This document shows, piece by piece, positions 35,767 to 44,972 of a stretch of 64,000 bases of DNA. The stretch's first letter is position 1; the number at the start of each line of letters is the position of its first letter. The stretch is from Levilactobacillus wangkuiensis (lineage in GTDB: Bacteria > Bacillota > Bacilli > Lactobacillales > Lactobacillaceae). The notes under the pieces are model-generated. The model made no database searches, had not been told where the DNA came from, and saw only the letters and a list, made by a program, of their open reading frames with translations. The position numbers and the translations under genes were made by a program. The stretch covers positions 62,001-126,000 of the forward strand of contig NZ_BOLM01000008.1 of assembly GCF_016861605.1 (NCBI RefSeq). The letters are read 5' to 3'.

Positions 35767-37224
35767 TCACGCTTTACGGTAAGACTCTAATTCAGGTGCT
35801 GATGAAATTGTTTCACCTACAGGTTCGGTACGCGCAACTGATGCGGCCAACGCTTCGGCCTCTGGGTCCTTCCCAGCAGCGATGTCTTCTGAACGTTGCA
35901 AGTTCCGCAATTGCTTCACGGCCCGAATCCAAGACGGCACCAGGATGGCACAGGAACCCAACCAAGCCAACGGTTCAGCGGAAACGGCCCCGGCATAACC
36001 CAACGTGCCCACCAGGAACACCGCCGCAAAGACCCGCATGGTCAGTTCCCCGACACCGGCTAAGGTTGGCAGAACTCGTCGACCAAGGCCTTGGAGTGTG
36101 TTCCGGATGATAAAGAGGACACTTAACAAAAGGTACGTGCTCCCAATAATGTTGAAGTAGGTTTGTGATAATTGAATGACGTGTTCATCGGCCGTTCCAA
36201 TGATCAGCGTCACAATTGGCTTACCGAAGAAGATGACTAGGCTCCCCGCCAAGACGGCGAAGGTTCCGGATAACCAGAGGGTCTTCTTGACCCCTTCCAT
36301 GATACGACCGTACTTGCCGGCACCAAAGTTCTGCGCGGCAAAAGTTGCCATGGTGACCCCGAAGGAAGACATGGGCAGTGAACACAATTGGTCGACCTTG
36401 GACGCTGCAGTCGATGCCGCAACGGAGTCAGTTCCTAAGGAGTTCAAAGCTGCCTGCATCACCATTGTCCCAATCGCAATGATGGACAGTTGAAAGCCCA
36501 TGGGCATCCCCGTGGAGAAATGTTGCCAGAGTTCATCGAACCCGAATTTAAAATCTTCCTTAGTGATGTGTAGGAGCGGAATGGACCGGATGATGTAACC
36601 CACACAGAGGAGTGAGGCGACCACCTGAGAGATGACGGTTGCCCAACCGGCACCAGCGACGCCCATGTGGAAGACCAGGATGAAGAGTAATTCTAAAAGC
36701 ACGTTGACCACGGTCCCGATGACCAGGAAAATCAGCGGCGTCCGGGAATCCCCGAGCGCCCGAATAATGTTAGAGAGTAAGTTGAACGCCATCGACGCAA
36801 AAATCCCGGCAAAAATCGTGCTGATAAAGATCCGAGCATTGTCAAAGATGGATGCCGGGGTTTGCATTAATTTCAAGATAGGATCAACGAAGGTCAACGA
36901 CAAGACCGTCAATACAATCGTCATTAAGATTGAAATGATAATGCTCGCGGCAAAGGACCGCCGCACACCCTTGTAATCGCGGGCCCCGAACCGAGTGGCC
37001 GTAATAATGGCCAAGCCAGCGGTCAGGCCTTGCGCGAAGCCAATAATTAAGAAGTTGATTGAACCGGTCGCACCAACGGCGGCCAGCGCCTTCACACCAA
37101 GGGTTTGCCCCACAACTACAGTATCAGAGACGTTATATAATTGCTGAAATAAATTACCAATCAACAATGGAATCGTGAAAAAGAAAATAAGTTTGAGGGA
37201 ATTGCCCTTGGTTAAGTCGCTCAT
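35767..37224 (-). CDS. MATE family efflux transporter
   Basis: A 485-residue protein with twelve predicted membrane helices in two homologous halves; FQQLYNVSDTVVVGQTLG and the matching CSLPMSSFGVTMATFAAQNFGAG region are typical. MATE pumps export drugs or metabolites using Na+ or H+. The start at 37224 (MSDLTKGNS) has AGAAGGAGG about 9 bases upstream and is preferred over a more distal ATG. The C-terminus is a long hydrophilic tail. Substrate unknown. Confidence 0.9.
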   Translation of the reverse strand: MSDLTKGNSLKLIFFFTIPLLIGNLFQQLYNVSDTVVVGQTLGVKALAAVGATGSINFLIIGFAQGLTAGLAIITATRFGARDYKGVRRSFAASIIISILMTIVLTVLSLTFVDPILKLMQTPASIFDNARIFISTIFAGIFASMAFNLLSNIIRALGDSRTPLIFLVIGTVVNVLLELLFILVFHMGVAGAGWATVISQVVASLLCVGYIIRSIPLLHITKEDFKFGFDELWQHFSTGMPMGFQLSIIAIGTMVMQAALNSLGTDSVAASTAASKVDQLCSLPMSSFGVTMATFAAQNFGAGKYGRIMEGVKKTLWLSGTFAVLAGSLVIFFGKPIVTLIIGTADEHVIQLSQTYFNIIGSTYLLLSVLFIIRNTLQGLGRRVLPTLAGVGELTMRVFAAVFLVGTLGYAGAVSAEPLAWLGSCAILVPSWIRAVKQLRNLQRSEDIAAGKDPEAEALAASVARTEPVGETISSAPELESYRKA

Positions 37225-37388
37225 ACGCCGACCTCCTTCTAAAATTATGGTCAATTAAATTGACACAAGAGAACTACTATAACGCGTTCACCACCGCTTG
37301 TCAGTACATTTGCTTAGAAAAATGAAAAGTGGTTGATTTAATTTTCAATCTTACGCTCTTCTTAAGAGTTTTTGAAGGCCTATTTTCA

Positions 37389-37402
37389 TGAAAACGATTG
37401 CT
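37389..37402 (+). promoter_or_regulatory. Candidate cre (CcpA) site
   Basis: TGAAAACGATTGCT fits TGNAANCGNWNNCW at every fixed position. It lies about 165 bases upstream of the MATE start and downstream of the frameshifted small gene, so its target is uncertain. Confidence 0.35.
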
Positions 37403-37471
37403 TGTTGAAAATGTTATCTGTTTGTCATTTTTCGGGGGTAATTTAATTGTTTTGGGCCTTTATCGTTAACT

Positions 37472-37512
37472 CAAAACCGTGCTGGCCATGACTCTCGGCT
37501 AACACGGTTTTG
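37472..37512. terminator. Hairpin, probable terminator of the small frameshifted gene
   Basis: CAAAACCGTG and CACGGTTTTG form a perfect 10-bp stem around a 21-base loop; the T run is only four bases in either direction. Confidence 0.5.
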
Positions 37513-37527
37513 CGTACACGCTAATCA

Positions 37528-37727
37528 TCACATGTCATGAGTTTGTTTTGTACGTCCACTCGATTTTTCCTGCAACATACCTAATTCCTTGGCCCGCGCA
37601 ATGGCCTTTTTTCCTCTTCATCAGAAAGGCCTACCATGCGATAACGCAGAAGATCCTCTTCAGTTGCGTGTGCTATATCAAGCGGCGGAAAGTTCTGGTC
37701 CAACTCTTCAAGTAAATTAAACGCCAT
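37528..37727 (-). pseudogene. Small unknown gene interrupted by a one-base shift in an A6 run
   Basis: From the ATG at 37727 (AAAGGAA about 10 bases upstream) the frame reads MAFNLLEELDQNFPPLDIAH and on to GLSDEEEKR, then ends early at 37581. If one base of the A6 run at 37607-37612 is read twice (a -1 shift), it continues as EEEKKAIARAKELGMLQEK to a stop at 37528, a fluent, charged helical sequence of about 66 residues in total. So this is a frameshifted gene, a sequencing error, or a case of -1 slippage. No family is recognised. Confidence 0.6.
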
Positions 37728-37837
37728 CGTTTTCACGTTCCTTTCAACTGCAACTAGATTTTTAAACCGACTTGCCACCTTGTAGTCTTATAGCCACAAT
37801 CATATGGCTTTTCCTGCATAACCACCCTAACAAAAAC

Positions 37838-37867
37838 AAAAAAGCACCAACCCAATAGGTCGGTACT
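37838..37867 (-). terminator. Terminator after tRNA-Leu
   Basis: Minus strand AGTACCGACC and GGTTGGTGCT form a 10-bp stem (with G-T pairs), followed by TTTTTT. Confidence 0.85.
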
Positions 37868-37883
37868 TTCTGTAAACCTCTGA

Positions 37884-37968
37884 TGCGGCCAAGAAGATTC
37901 GAACTTCCACCCGGATTACCCGGACAAGATCCTTAATCTTGCGCGTCTGCCAATTCCGCCATGGCCGC
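37884..37968 (-). tRNA. tRNA-Leu (anticodon AAG)
   Basis: An 85-base class II tRNA. Acceptor GCGGCCA pairs with TGGCCGC; anticodon stem CAAGA/TCTTG encloses the loop TTAAGGA, giving AAG; a long variable arm (GTCCGGGTAATCCGGGT region) and the TTCGAAT T-loop follow. CCA is not encoded. Confidence 0.93.
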
Positions 37969-38047
37969 ATTAACTCACAAGAAATAGTATAACAAATGAT
38001 TCCGCACCTGACAATATTTTTTGCAAGTTAATTCAAAAAAATTTTAT

Positions 38048-38929
38048 TTATGCATCGGTTAAGACGGTCGCACCGTCCTGATCAAGGTCGATAACCCGCA
38101 AGCTACCGGCCATATCAAGCTTTGCTAACTTTGCCCGCAAAATTGTTAATTGTGGCGAAGTGCCAAAGGTCACAACGGTTGGACCGGCCCCACTGAGGTA
38201 GGTCCCGGTGATATTTAACTCGTGAGCGGCTTCCCGAATCTGATTGAGCTCCGGTACCAGTTGGGAACGCGCTTGTTCGTGGAACTCATCACGTTCAATC
38301 ATGGTCGAGGCCAGGTCCCAATCACCCTTGAGCAGCGCGGCAACCAAGACGTTGGCCACACTGCTGGCATGAACCGCCGTCTGCAGGGGCAACTTTTCCG
38401 GTAAGACCGCGCGACTCTTGCGGGCCAACAGCTTTTGTCCTGGAATGAAGACCAGCACCCGCAAGTCCGGTAATGGTAGCTTGATGGCGTGAGCCTCATC
38501 GCCCTCCGCCGTGGCAACCGTGGCCTGGCCCATCAAGGCGGGCGCCACGTTATCCAGCGTGCCCCCTAATTTGACGGCCCAATTCAACTGCTGGGGAATC
38601 GTCAATTTCATATCGCCCAATTCATTGGCAATCTTAATCCCAGCGATAATGGCACTGGTCGAGCTCCCCAACCCCCGTGAGACGGGAATATCGGACATGA
38701 CCGTTAACTGGTGCGCTGGTAAATCGGGGTTGACCTTCAAGGCCGTTTCCACCATCAGGTTGTGCTCGTCACGCGGAATCTCGGTGCCCAACGCATGGTT
38801 GACCCGCCAAGCTTCCGTTTTTTCTTCAATGATAACCGTTAAATATAAATGTAATGCCGCCCCAATCGAGTCGATTCCGGGGCCCAGGTTAGCCGCCGTA
38901 GCGGGAACCCGAATAATGGTTTTACCCAT
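38048..38929 (-). CDS. thrB: Homoserine kinase
   Basis: A 293-residue GHMP kinase. The ATP motif PVSRGLGSSTSAIIAG and the N-terminal VPATAANLGPGIDSIG are typical of ThrB, which phosphorylates homoserine for threonine synthesis. hom and thrC are not next to it. The start at 38929 (MGKTIIRVP) has AAGGAGG about 9 bases upstream. Its longer open frame overlaps the sprT-like gene, so both may be co-transcribed with tex. Confidence 0.9.
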   Translation of the reverse strand: MGKTIIRVPATAANLGPGIDSIGAALHLYLTVIIEEKTEAWRVNHALGTEIPRDEHNLMVETALKVNPDLPAHQLTVMSDIPVSRGLGSSTSAIIAGIKIANELGDMKLTIPQQLNWAVKLGGTLDNVAPALMGQATVATAEGDEAHAIKLPLPDLRVLVFIPGQKLLARKSRAVLPEKLPLQTAVHASSVANVLVAALLKGDWDLASTMIERDEFHEQARSQLVPELNQIREAAHELNITGTYLSGAGPTVVTFGTSPQLTILRAKLAKLDMAGSLRVIDLDQDGATVLTDA

Positions 38930-38948
38930 CAGTGATGACCTCCTTACG

Positions 38949-39428
38949 TTATTGTGGTCGCTCCTCGGCAATCACGGTCTTTTGCCAACGCAAATGCCCA
39001 TGACACCGTCCGCAAACCATTTTGGAAACATCAATCCGTCGTGCCCGGTAATACCGCTGGTGACACTGAACGCATTCATACAGCATCCAGCGGCGCATCC
39101 GAGGTTGACGGTGGGGCGGTGCCGGCGCGAACCGGAGGCCACCCACCTGTTGCAGTAATTTTTTAAATGCCACGGTCCGGTGCTGCCCGGATTGGCCCGC
39201 CAAGTGCAAGTGATAGTGACACAACTCATGCTTGATCACGCCAATCAGAACGGCCTCACCGTGTTCCGTCAACATTTTAGGGTTGATTTCAATATCATGA
39301 TCCGTCAGCCGGTAGCGGCCCCCCGTCGTTCGCAGCCGTGCGTTGAACGTGGCGTGATGCCGAAAGGGTTTGCCGAAGCTGGCCAGCGAAATCTGTTCAA
39401 CCAACCGTTGTAAGTCGTCATTAGTCAT
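38949..39428 (-). CDS. SprT-like zinc-binding protein
   Basis: A 159-residue SprT family protein. HELCHYHLH (about residue 66) is the HExxH-type metal site and the C-terminus has a zinc ribbon with CVQCH and CGRCHG pairs. Firmicute homologues (YdcK/SprT) are of uncertain function; human SPRTN is a DNA-protein crosslink protease. Its start overlaps the tex stop by eight bases, so it is translated after tex. Confidence 0.88.
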   Translation of the reverse strand: MTNDDLQRLVEQISLASFGKPFRHHATFNARLRTTGGRYRLTDHDIEINPKMLTEHGEAVLIGVIKHELCHYHLHLAGQSGQHRTVAFKKLLQQVGGLRFAPAPPHRQPRMRRWMLYECVQCHQRYYRARRIDVSKMVCGRCHGHLRWQKTVIAEERPQ

Positions 39429-41613
39429 GGTTCTCAGCTCGCATCGTCAGTTGAATCCGTTGCCGGTTCTCGTCGACGCTCAGCACCCAGACCGTGACCA
39501 CATCCCCAATCGTCACGACCGTGCTGGGATCACTCACGTAATGGTCAGCCAACTGAGAAATGTGGACCAGTCCATCCTGCTTGACCCCAATATCCACAAA
39601 CGCCCCGAAGTCGACCACGTTGCGGACGGTGCCTTGCAGCTCCATCCCCGGTTTCAAATCGGCCATGGTCAACACATCTTGGCGCAACAGTGGCGCTGGC
39701 ATGCTGTCTCGCAGGTCCCGGCCCGGTTTCCGCAGGCTGGCGACGATGTCACTCAGGGTTGCCGCGCCAACATCTAACTTGTCTGCCCACTGCGTTTGAT
39801 TGAGTTGAGCCAACTGTTGCTGTAGCTTAGGCTGACCAATCGTCTGGTCCGTACCCAATGCCTGCAATAATTGTCGTGCCACTGGATAACTTTCCGGGTG
39901 AATATCCGTGTTGTCCAGTGGTTCGCGACCATCAATGATTCGCAGGAAGCCAACCGCTTGTTGGTAGGCTTTCGGTCCTAGCCGTGGCACCTTCTTCAAT
40001 TCCTGCCGGGCCGCAAAGCTCCCGTTATCATTGCGATAGGTCACAATATTTTGCGCGGTCGTCGCCGTCAGCCCAGAAATATGGGTCAACAGCTCTGGAC
40101 TCGCCGTGTTCACGTTGACGCCGACCTGGTTGACGGCCGTTTCGACGACTCGGTCCAGCTGCTCGTCCAAGGCCTTTTCGGGCACGTCGTGTTGGTATTG
40201 GCCAACGCCGACCGCCTTGGGGTCAATTTTAATCAATTCGGCCAAGGGATCCTGTAGGCGCCGACCAATGCTGACGGCCGACCGCTCCTCAACGTGAAAG
40301 TCCGCAAACTCCGCGCGGGCGTTGGCACTAGCCGAGTAAACTGACGCACCGGCCTCGTTGACCAGCACGTAGTAGACCGGATGATTCAGCGTCTTTAAGA
40401 TGCCACTCACAAACTCTTCGGACTCCCGACTCGCGGTCCCATTCCCGATGGCAATCATTTCAACGTGATAGTCCTCGAGCAATTTCTTAAACGCTGGACC
40501 CGCGGCTGCCCGGTCCTTGGCCTTCGCTGGCTTGTGCGGATAGATCACTTGCTTGGCGAGAAAACGCCCGTTGGGGTCCATGATGGCCAGCTTACAGCCA
40601 GTCCGGTACGCGGGGTCAAAGCCCATGACGACCTTCCCCTTCAATGGCGCCTGCATCAGCAGGTGATACAGGTTGTTGCCAAAAACCTGAATGGCATGCT
40701 CATCCGCCTGGTCTGTCAACTGGCGGCGGAGCTCCCGTTCAATGGCGGGGCCCAAGAACCGCTTGTAGGCGTCCGCAAAGGCGTCCTTAACCTTGGCCAC
40801 AGCTGGACCCTGGTGCTGCCCAACCAGGCGGAAATGCCCGTACTGCAAAATGGACGTTGGGTCGACCGAGATGCCAACGGACAGAATTTTCTCCCGTTCC
40901 CCCCGATTGATGGCCAAGACCCGGTATGGTGGCAACTGCTTTAAACTCTGACTAAAGTCATAGTAGGTCGCGTAAACCTGCTGCTCATCGTCGTCCGCGG
41001 CGCCCCGCTTGAGCTTGCTGGTCAGTTCACCATGTTGCCAGGTGTAGGTACGGATCCATTCCCGAAACGCCGCCTGTTCGCTAAACGTTTCCGCCAAGAT
41101 TTCGTGAACGCCGGCCCAAACGGCGGTGACATCCGGTAATTCCTTGGCAGGCGCCACAAACTGCTGCGCCTTGGCGGTTAGGCCAGTCGCCGGAAAGGTC
41201 AATAACCATTGCGCTAATGGCGCCAAGCCGGCCTCCCGCGCAACCGTAGCCTTGGTCCGACGCTTCTGCTTGTAAGGCAGGTAAAGATCCTCAACCTGTT
41301 GTAAAACCGTGGCGTGGGCCAAGCTCTGCTTAAGGGCTGGCGTCAATTTGCCTTGCTCAGTAATAATCTTTAAAACTTCTTGCCTTCGCTGATTCAACTT
41401 CAGCAGGCGGTGCGCTTCATCCTCAATATCCCGAATGGCCACTTCATCCAGTGAACCCGTCCGTTCCTTCCGATACCGCGCAATGAAGGGCACCGTATTG
41501 CCCTCGTCTAACAGGGTCAACACGGCCTGAATCTGTTGGACCCGGTACTGGCTCAGTTGTTGGTGAACCGGCTTAGCCAGGTCGCTTAGTGCTGTTTCGT
41601 GGGTAGTTGCCAT
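39421..41613 (-). CDS. tex: Tex family RNA-binding transcription accessory protein
   Basis: A 730-residue Tex protein. It has the N-terminal helical part, the YqgF/RNase H-like domain (VMGFDPAYRTGCKLAIMD), helix-hairpin-helix repeats (LTHISGLTATTAQNIVTYR) and a C-terminal S1 domain (GMELQGTVRNVVDFGAFVDIG). It binds nucleic acids and affects transcription. It is followed directly by sprT-like and thrB genes, a usual neighbour for sprT. Confidence 0.95.
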   Translation of the reverse strand: MATTHETALSDLAKPVHQQLSQYRVQQIQAVLTLLDEGNTVPFIARYRKERTGSLDEVAIRDIEDEAHRLLKLNQRRQEVLKIITEQGKLTPALKQSLAHATVLQQVEDLYLPYKQKRRTKATVAREAGLAPLAQWLLTFPATGLTAKAQQFVAPAKELPDVTAVWAGVHEILAETFSEQAAFREWIRTYTWQHGELTSKLKRGAADDDEQQVYATYYDFSQSLKQLPPYRVLAINRGEREKILSVGISVDPTSILQYGHFRLVGQHQGPAVAKVKDAFADAYKRFLGPAIERELRRQLTDQADEHAIQVFGNNLYHLLMQAPLKGKVVMGFDPAYRTGCKLAIMDPNGRFLAKQVIYPHKPAKAKDRAAAGPAFKKLLEDYHVEMIAIGNGTASRESEEFVSGILKTLNHPVYYVLVNEAGASVYSASANARAEFADFHVEERSAVSIGRRLQDPLAELIKIDPKAVGVGQYQHDVPEKALDEQLDRVVETAVNQVGVNVNTASPELLTHISGLTATTAQNIVTYRNDNGSFAARQELKKVPRLGPKAYQQAVGFLRIIDGREPLDNTDIHPESYPVARQLLQALGTDQTIGQPKLQQQLAQLNQTQWADKLDVGAATLSDIVASLRKPGRDLRDSMPAPLLRQDVLTMADLKPGMELQGTVRNVVDFGAFVDIGVKQDGLVHISQLADHYVSDPSTVVTIGDVVTVWVLSVDENRQRIQLTMRAENHD

Positions 41614-41985
41614 GCAACCCCTCCGTTCTTGTTTTTTAGTAAGTGTCTCTAAGTTTTTTTGTATTCAGTTCTGTAAGTTCCTAGAAAATGGTGTTCCCAG
41701 ATAAAACGGCTAACACCAAGCCATAGGAATACGACGATGCCACGGGCTAAACCAGCGTTAGCCGCAGAGATGGTGAAAATGAGCCTGGAGACCGCCCTTT
41801 GGCTCCGGGCGGGCGCCCACAGCGCACCGGTCTCATTTTCACCATCCCGGAGGCGCTGTCACCGATGGTTTAACCCAGGCTGGCGCCGTTCCCCACAACG
41901 AGGTACCTTGAATCCGCCGCCGGGAACGACATTGTCTTGCACCATTATACCATGCTAGCCGCTGACCACGATGAATTACCGCAAG
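41614..41985. other. Intergenic region with a palindromic repeat
   Basis: No gene; mostly occupied by the repeat at 41738-41932. Confidence 0.6.
41738..41932 (+). repeat. Long palindromic element sharing a terminus with the dispersed repeat
   Basis: The core is a perfect 15-bp inverted repeat (GATGGTGAAAATGAG at 41769-41783, complement at 41832-41846) flanked by imperfect outer arms (GGGCTAAACCA on the left, TGGTTTAACCC on the right). The right end CTTGAATCCGCCGCCGGGAA resembles the end of the repeats at 48702-48884 and 18010-18193. Confidence 0.75.
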
Positions 41986-42022
41986 CAAAAAGGTCACCCC
42001 ACAAGCTGTGAAGCGACCCTTT
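41986..42022 (-). terminator. Terminator of the pncB-nadE operon
   Basis: Minus strand AAAGG, a bulged G, TCGCTTCACA pairs with TGTGGGGTGA, CCTTT; TTTTT follows. Confidence 0.8.
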
Positions 42023-42033
42023 CATTTAACTGA

Positions 42034-42468
42034 TTACATGGGACTCGTCATGATCCGTTGTGTTGCGGCCGTAACCTTTTCCATGGCATTTTCTTGCGTG
42101 GCTTCTGCCGCGTTGAAGGCCTCAGTGTTGACCGTTTGGTGTTCCACGTCAATGCTGTCCGTCATGGATTGGCAGGCGTCCGTGTAAGTCCGGTAAGCGG
42201 CCACCAAGGACTTGTGCTTGCCCAAAACGCGAACGGGCACGCTGGCCTGTTCAAGCTTGTTCAAGTTGTCTTCGTAGGCGTCGGTCCCGCGTTGGAAATT
42301 GTCGGCAACCTTTTGCAAGTCGACTTGGCTCAGCTCACTGACCGTGTCGTTGTCGATAGCGTTGCGCATCTTTTCAAAATCATCATTCATGGTACCCGCA
42401 CCCTCTTCGGTCGTTTGTAACACGCCCGAGAGAACTTTAATGTAGCCGTTCATATTATTTTTTTGCAT
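42034..42468 (-). CDS. Unknown helical protein, last gene of the NAD salvage operon
   Basis: A 144-residue protein, nearly all alpha-helical by composition, without membrane segment, cysteine pair or signal peptide (one Cys only). No family recognised. It starts at 42468 with GGAGGC 9 bases upstream; a second ATG lies five codons in. It follows nadE by 18 bases, so it is made together with NAD salvage enzymes, but it may only be carried along. Confidence 0.65.
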   Translation of the reverse strand: MQKNNMNGYIKVLSGVLQTTEEGAGTMNDDFEKMRNAIDNDTVSELSQVDLQKVADNFQRGTDAYEDNLNKLEQASVPVRVLGKHKSLVAAYRTYTDACQSMTDSIDVEHQTVNTEAFNAAEATQENAMEKVTAATQRIMTSPM

Positions 42469-42486
42469 CGTCTTGGTGCCTCCAAA

Positions 42487-43317
42487 TTAGTCTTGCCAGA
42501 ATGTATCGTAAACGTTGACCGGTAAATGGCGCTTGTGCGCGGTCTTCCGGTACCAGTTCTCGATGCGTTCCGCTGCAGTGTCACTGACGGTCCGACCTTC
42601 CAGGTAGTCGTCAATGTCTTCGTAACGCACACCCAGCGCTGCCTCATCGGGCAAGGCTGGCCGGTCTTCCTCCAAATCAGCCGTTGGAATCTTCTTGTAC
42701 AGGTGTTCCGGCGCACCGAGGTAGGTCAACATGGCCGCCCCCTGACGCTTATCCAGCCGCCAGATCGGACAAATGTCCGTGGCGCCATCCCCATACTTAG
42801 TGTAGAAACCCGTCACGGCTTCGGCGGCGTGATCCGTCCCGACAACGGCACCGGAGCGCGCTCCAGCAATCGCGTACTGGGCGATCATCCGTTGCCGCGC
42901 CTTGATATTACCTTTATTAAAGTCGCTCACGTTTTCGTGGTTGGCTGAAACGGCCGCTACCATGGCGTCGGTGGCCGGTTGGATGTTCACCCGTTCCACC
43001 TCGTCGGCACCCATGAAGTCAATGGCCATCATGGCGTCATCCTCATCGGCCTGCTCGCCGTAAGGCAACCGCACCGCAATGAATCGGTAGTCGCTGTCGC
43101 CGGTCTCTTGGCGCAACTCCGTGACCGCCTGCTCGCACAGGATGCCGGCCAAGGTTGAATCCTGACCGCCGGAGATTCCTAAGACTAAGGTCTTCATAAA
43201 CTCATAGTGTTGGAGGTAGCTCTTTAAAAAGCCCACGCTCCGTCGAACTTCAGTCGCCGGATCAATGGTGGGCTGCACCTTCAACGCCGCAATAATTTCT
43301 TTTTGCATGGCACGCAT
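42487..43317 (-). CDS. nadE: NH3-dependent NAD+ synthetase
   Basis: A 276-residue N-type ATP pyrophosphatase; the P-loop [10 protein letters not shown] and the conserved [19 protein letters not shown] motif are clear. It makes NAD+ from nicotinate adenine dinucleotide using ammonia (no glutaminase domain). GGGGG lies 6 bases before the ATG at 43317; a second ATG three codons on would be too far. It follows pncB by 30 bases. nadD is elsewhere. Confidence 0.95.
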   Translation of the reverse strand: MRAMQKEIIAALKVQPTIDPATEVRRSVGFLKSYLQHYEFMKTLVLGISGGQDSTLAGILCEQAVTELRQETGDSDYRFIAVRLPYGEQADEDDAMMAIDFMGADEVERVNIQPATDAMVAAVSANHENVSDFNKGNIKARQRMIAQYAIAGARSGAVVGTDHAAEAVTGFYTKYGDGATDICPIWRLDKRQGAAMLTYLGAPEHLYKKIPTADLEEDRPALPDEAALGVRYEDIDDYLEGRTVSDTAAERIENWYRKTAHKRHLPVNVYDTFWQD

Positions 43318-43347
43318 AACTTTGCCCCCTAATTTATTTGCTCGGGC

Positions 43348-44814
43348 TTACTCGGGCATGGTTTGAACGTAACTGTGAATGTCTTTGATGATGGCCATCT
43401 TGTGGTCCCAGCAATCTTGTGACAGGTCCACGGGATACTTTTGTGGATTCAGGTCCCGCTTGTACTCTGGCCACAGGTTCGCTAAGGCCCCACGACACCG
43501 GTCACGCACCGCCGACAGGGTCGGCAACTTGTAAACCAGTTCACCCTGATCAAAGATATCTTGCAAAATGGGCCGCGCATTGAAGTCGTTCACGGTCTTG
43601 TTGATATAGGTAAAGCTGGGATGGAACATGAACAGCGAGTCCTCGTTCCGGGGATCCTCATTGACCAAGGCCACGTAATCCCCTTCGGTCTTGCCATCCG
43701 CCTTCTTGGTAATCCGCCAAACCTGCTTCTTACCTGGCGTCGTAACCTTTTCAGCGTTGTTCGACAGCTTGATTGTACCCTTCATCTTGCCGGTCTCGTC
43801 TTCGATGGCCACCATCTTGTAAACGGCCCCCAGCGCGGGTTGGTCGAAGGCCGTGATCAGCTTGGTCCCAATCCCCCAGACGTCGATCTTGGCATCCTGC
43901 ATCTTGAGACTTTGGATCGTCTTTTCATCCAGATCGTTGGACGCGTAAATTTTAGCGTTCGGGAAGCCTGCTTCATCCAGTTTTTGCCGAACCCGTTTGG
44001 ACAGGTAGGCCATATCCCCGGAATCAATGCGGACCCCTTGGAAATTGATCTGGTCGCCGAGTTCCTTGGCTACCTTAATGGCGTTTGGCACCCCACTGCG
44101 TAACGTATCGTAGGTGTCAACCAGGAAGACACAGTCGCGGTGGGTCTTGGCGTAGGCCATGAAGGCGTCGTAATCGTTGCCGTAGGTCTGAACCAGCGCG
44201 TGCGCGTGGGTCCCACTAATCGGGATGCCAAAAATTTTCCCCGCACGGACGTTAGACGTGGCGTTAAAGCCACCGATAAAGGCCGCCCGAGTGCCCCAGA
44301 TAGCAGCATCAAATTCCTGAGCCCGCCGCGTCCCAAATTCCATCAGGGCGTCATCGCCGGCCACGGAACGAATCCGCGCGGCCTTGGTGGCAATCAGCGT
44401 TTGGTAATTAATGATATTCAAGATGGCCGTTTCAACCAATTGGCAATCAGCTAATGGCCCTTCGACCTGTAACAGGGGTTCGTGGGCATAGACCAATTCC
44501 CCTTCAACGGCTGAACGAATCGAGCCACGGAATTTAAAATTGGCGAGATAGTTTAGAAAATCTTCGGAATAATCTTCAGCTTCCCGTAAGTAATCAATAT
44601 CTGTTTGGGAAAAATGTAGATTTTGGATATAATGAACAATGTGTTCCAAGCCAGCAAATACCGCGTAACCGTTTTTAAACGGCATGTCTCGGAAGAAGAC
44701 TTCAAAGACGGCGCGCTTGTCAGCGATGCCTTGTTCGTAATAAGTCTGAATCATATTGATCTGATAGGCATCCGTATGCAGAGTCATACTGTCGTCAGGA
44801 TACAAATTCGTCAT
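43348..44814 (-). CDS. pncB: Nicotinate phosphoribosyltransferase
   Basis: A 488-residue enzyme that makes nicotinate mononucleotide from nicotinate, the entry to NAD salvage. Conserved segments: LHTDAYQINMIQTYYE, EFGTRRAQEFDAAIWGTRAAFIGG split across the active site, and GVRIDSGDM. First gene of pncB-nadE-unknown. This organism therefore probably depends on external niacin. Confidence 0.95.
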   Translation of the reverse strand: MTNLYPDDSMTLHTDAYQINMIQTYYEQGIADKRAVFEVFFRDMPFKNGYAVFAGLEHIVHYIQNLHFSQTDIDYLREAEDYSEDFLNYLANFKFRGSIRSAVEGELVYAHEPLLQVEGPLADCQLVETAILNIINYQTLIATKAARIRSVAGDDALMEFGTRRAQEFDAAIWGTRAAFIGGFNATSNVRAGKIFGIPISGTHAHALVQTYGNDYDAFMAYAKTHRDCVFLVDTYDTLRSGVPNAIKVAKELGDQINFQGVRIDSGDMAYLSKRVRQKLDEAGFPNAKIYASNDLDEKTIQSLKMQDAKIDVWGIGTKLITAFDQPALGAVYKMVAIEDETGKMKGTIKLSNNAEKVTTPGKKQVWRITKKADGKTEGDYVALVNEDPRNEDSLFMFHPSFTYINKTVNDFNARPILQDIFDQGELVYKLPTLSAVRDRCRGALANLWPEYKRDLNPQKYPVDLSQDCWDHKMAIIKDIHSYVQTMPE

Positions 44815-44844
44815 AATAGCTACTCCTTAGCTGGTTTTCGAACT

Positions 44845-44873
44845 GAATTATCACGTTTCATTTTTAATTTCAA
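44845..44873 (-). promoter_or_regulatory. Promoter of pncB
   Basis: Minus strand TTGAAA (44868-44873), 17-base spacer, TAATTC (44845-44850). AAGGAG lies before the ATG. No NiaR-type operator was recognised. Confidence 0.5.
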
Positions 44874-44972
44874 TACGTTTATTTTAGCATGAAACAAACA
44901 GAGCGTCATACTATTTAATGCGGCAACGGGGGCTTAATTCGTTCTCGTGCCAATCTTGAGAGGAGTCCCCCT

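Larger units (their letters stand above)
37225..37527. other. Intergenic region upstream of the MATE gene
   Basis: No gene. It holds a cre-like site (37389-37402) and a 10-bp hairpin (37472-37512). Confidence 0.6.
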
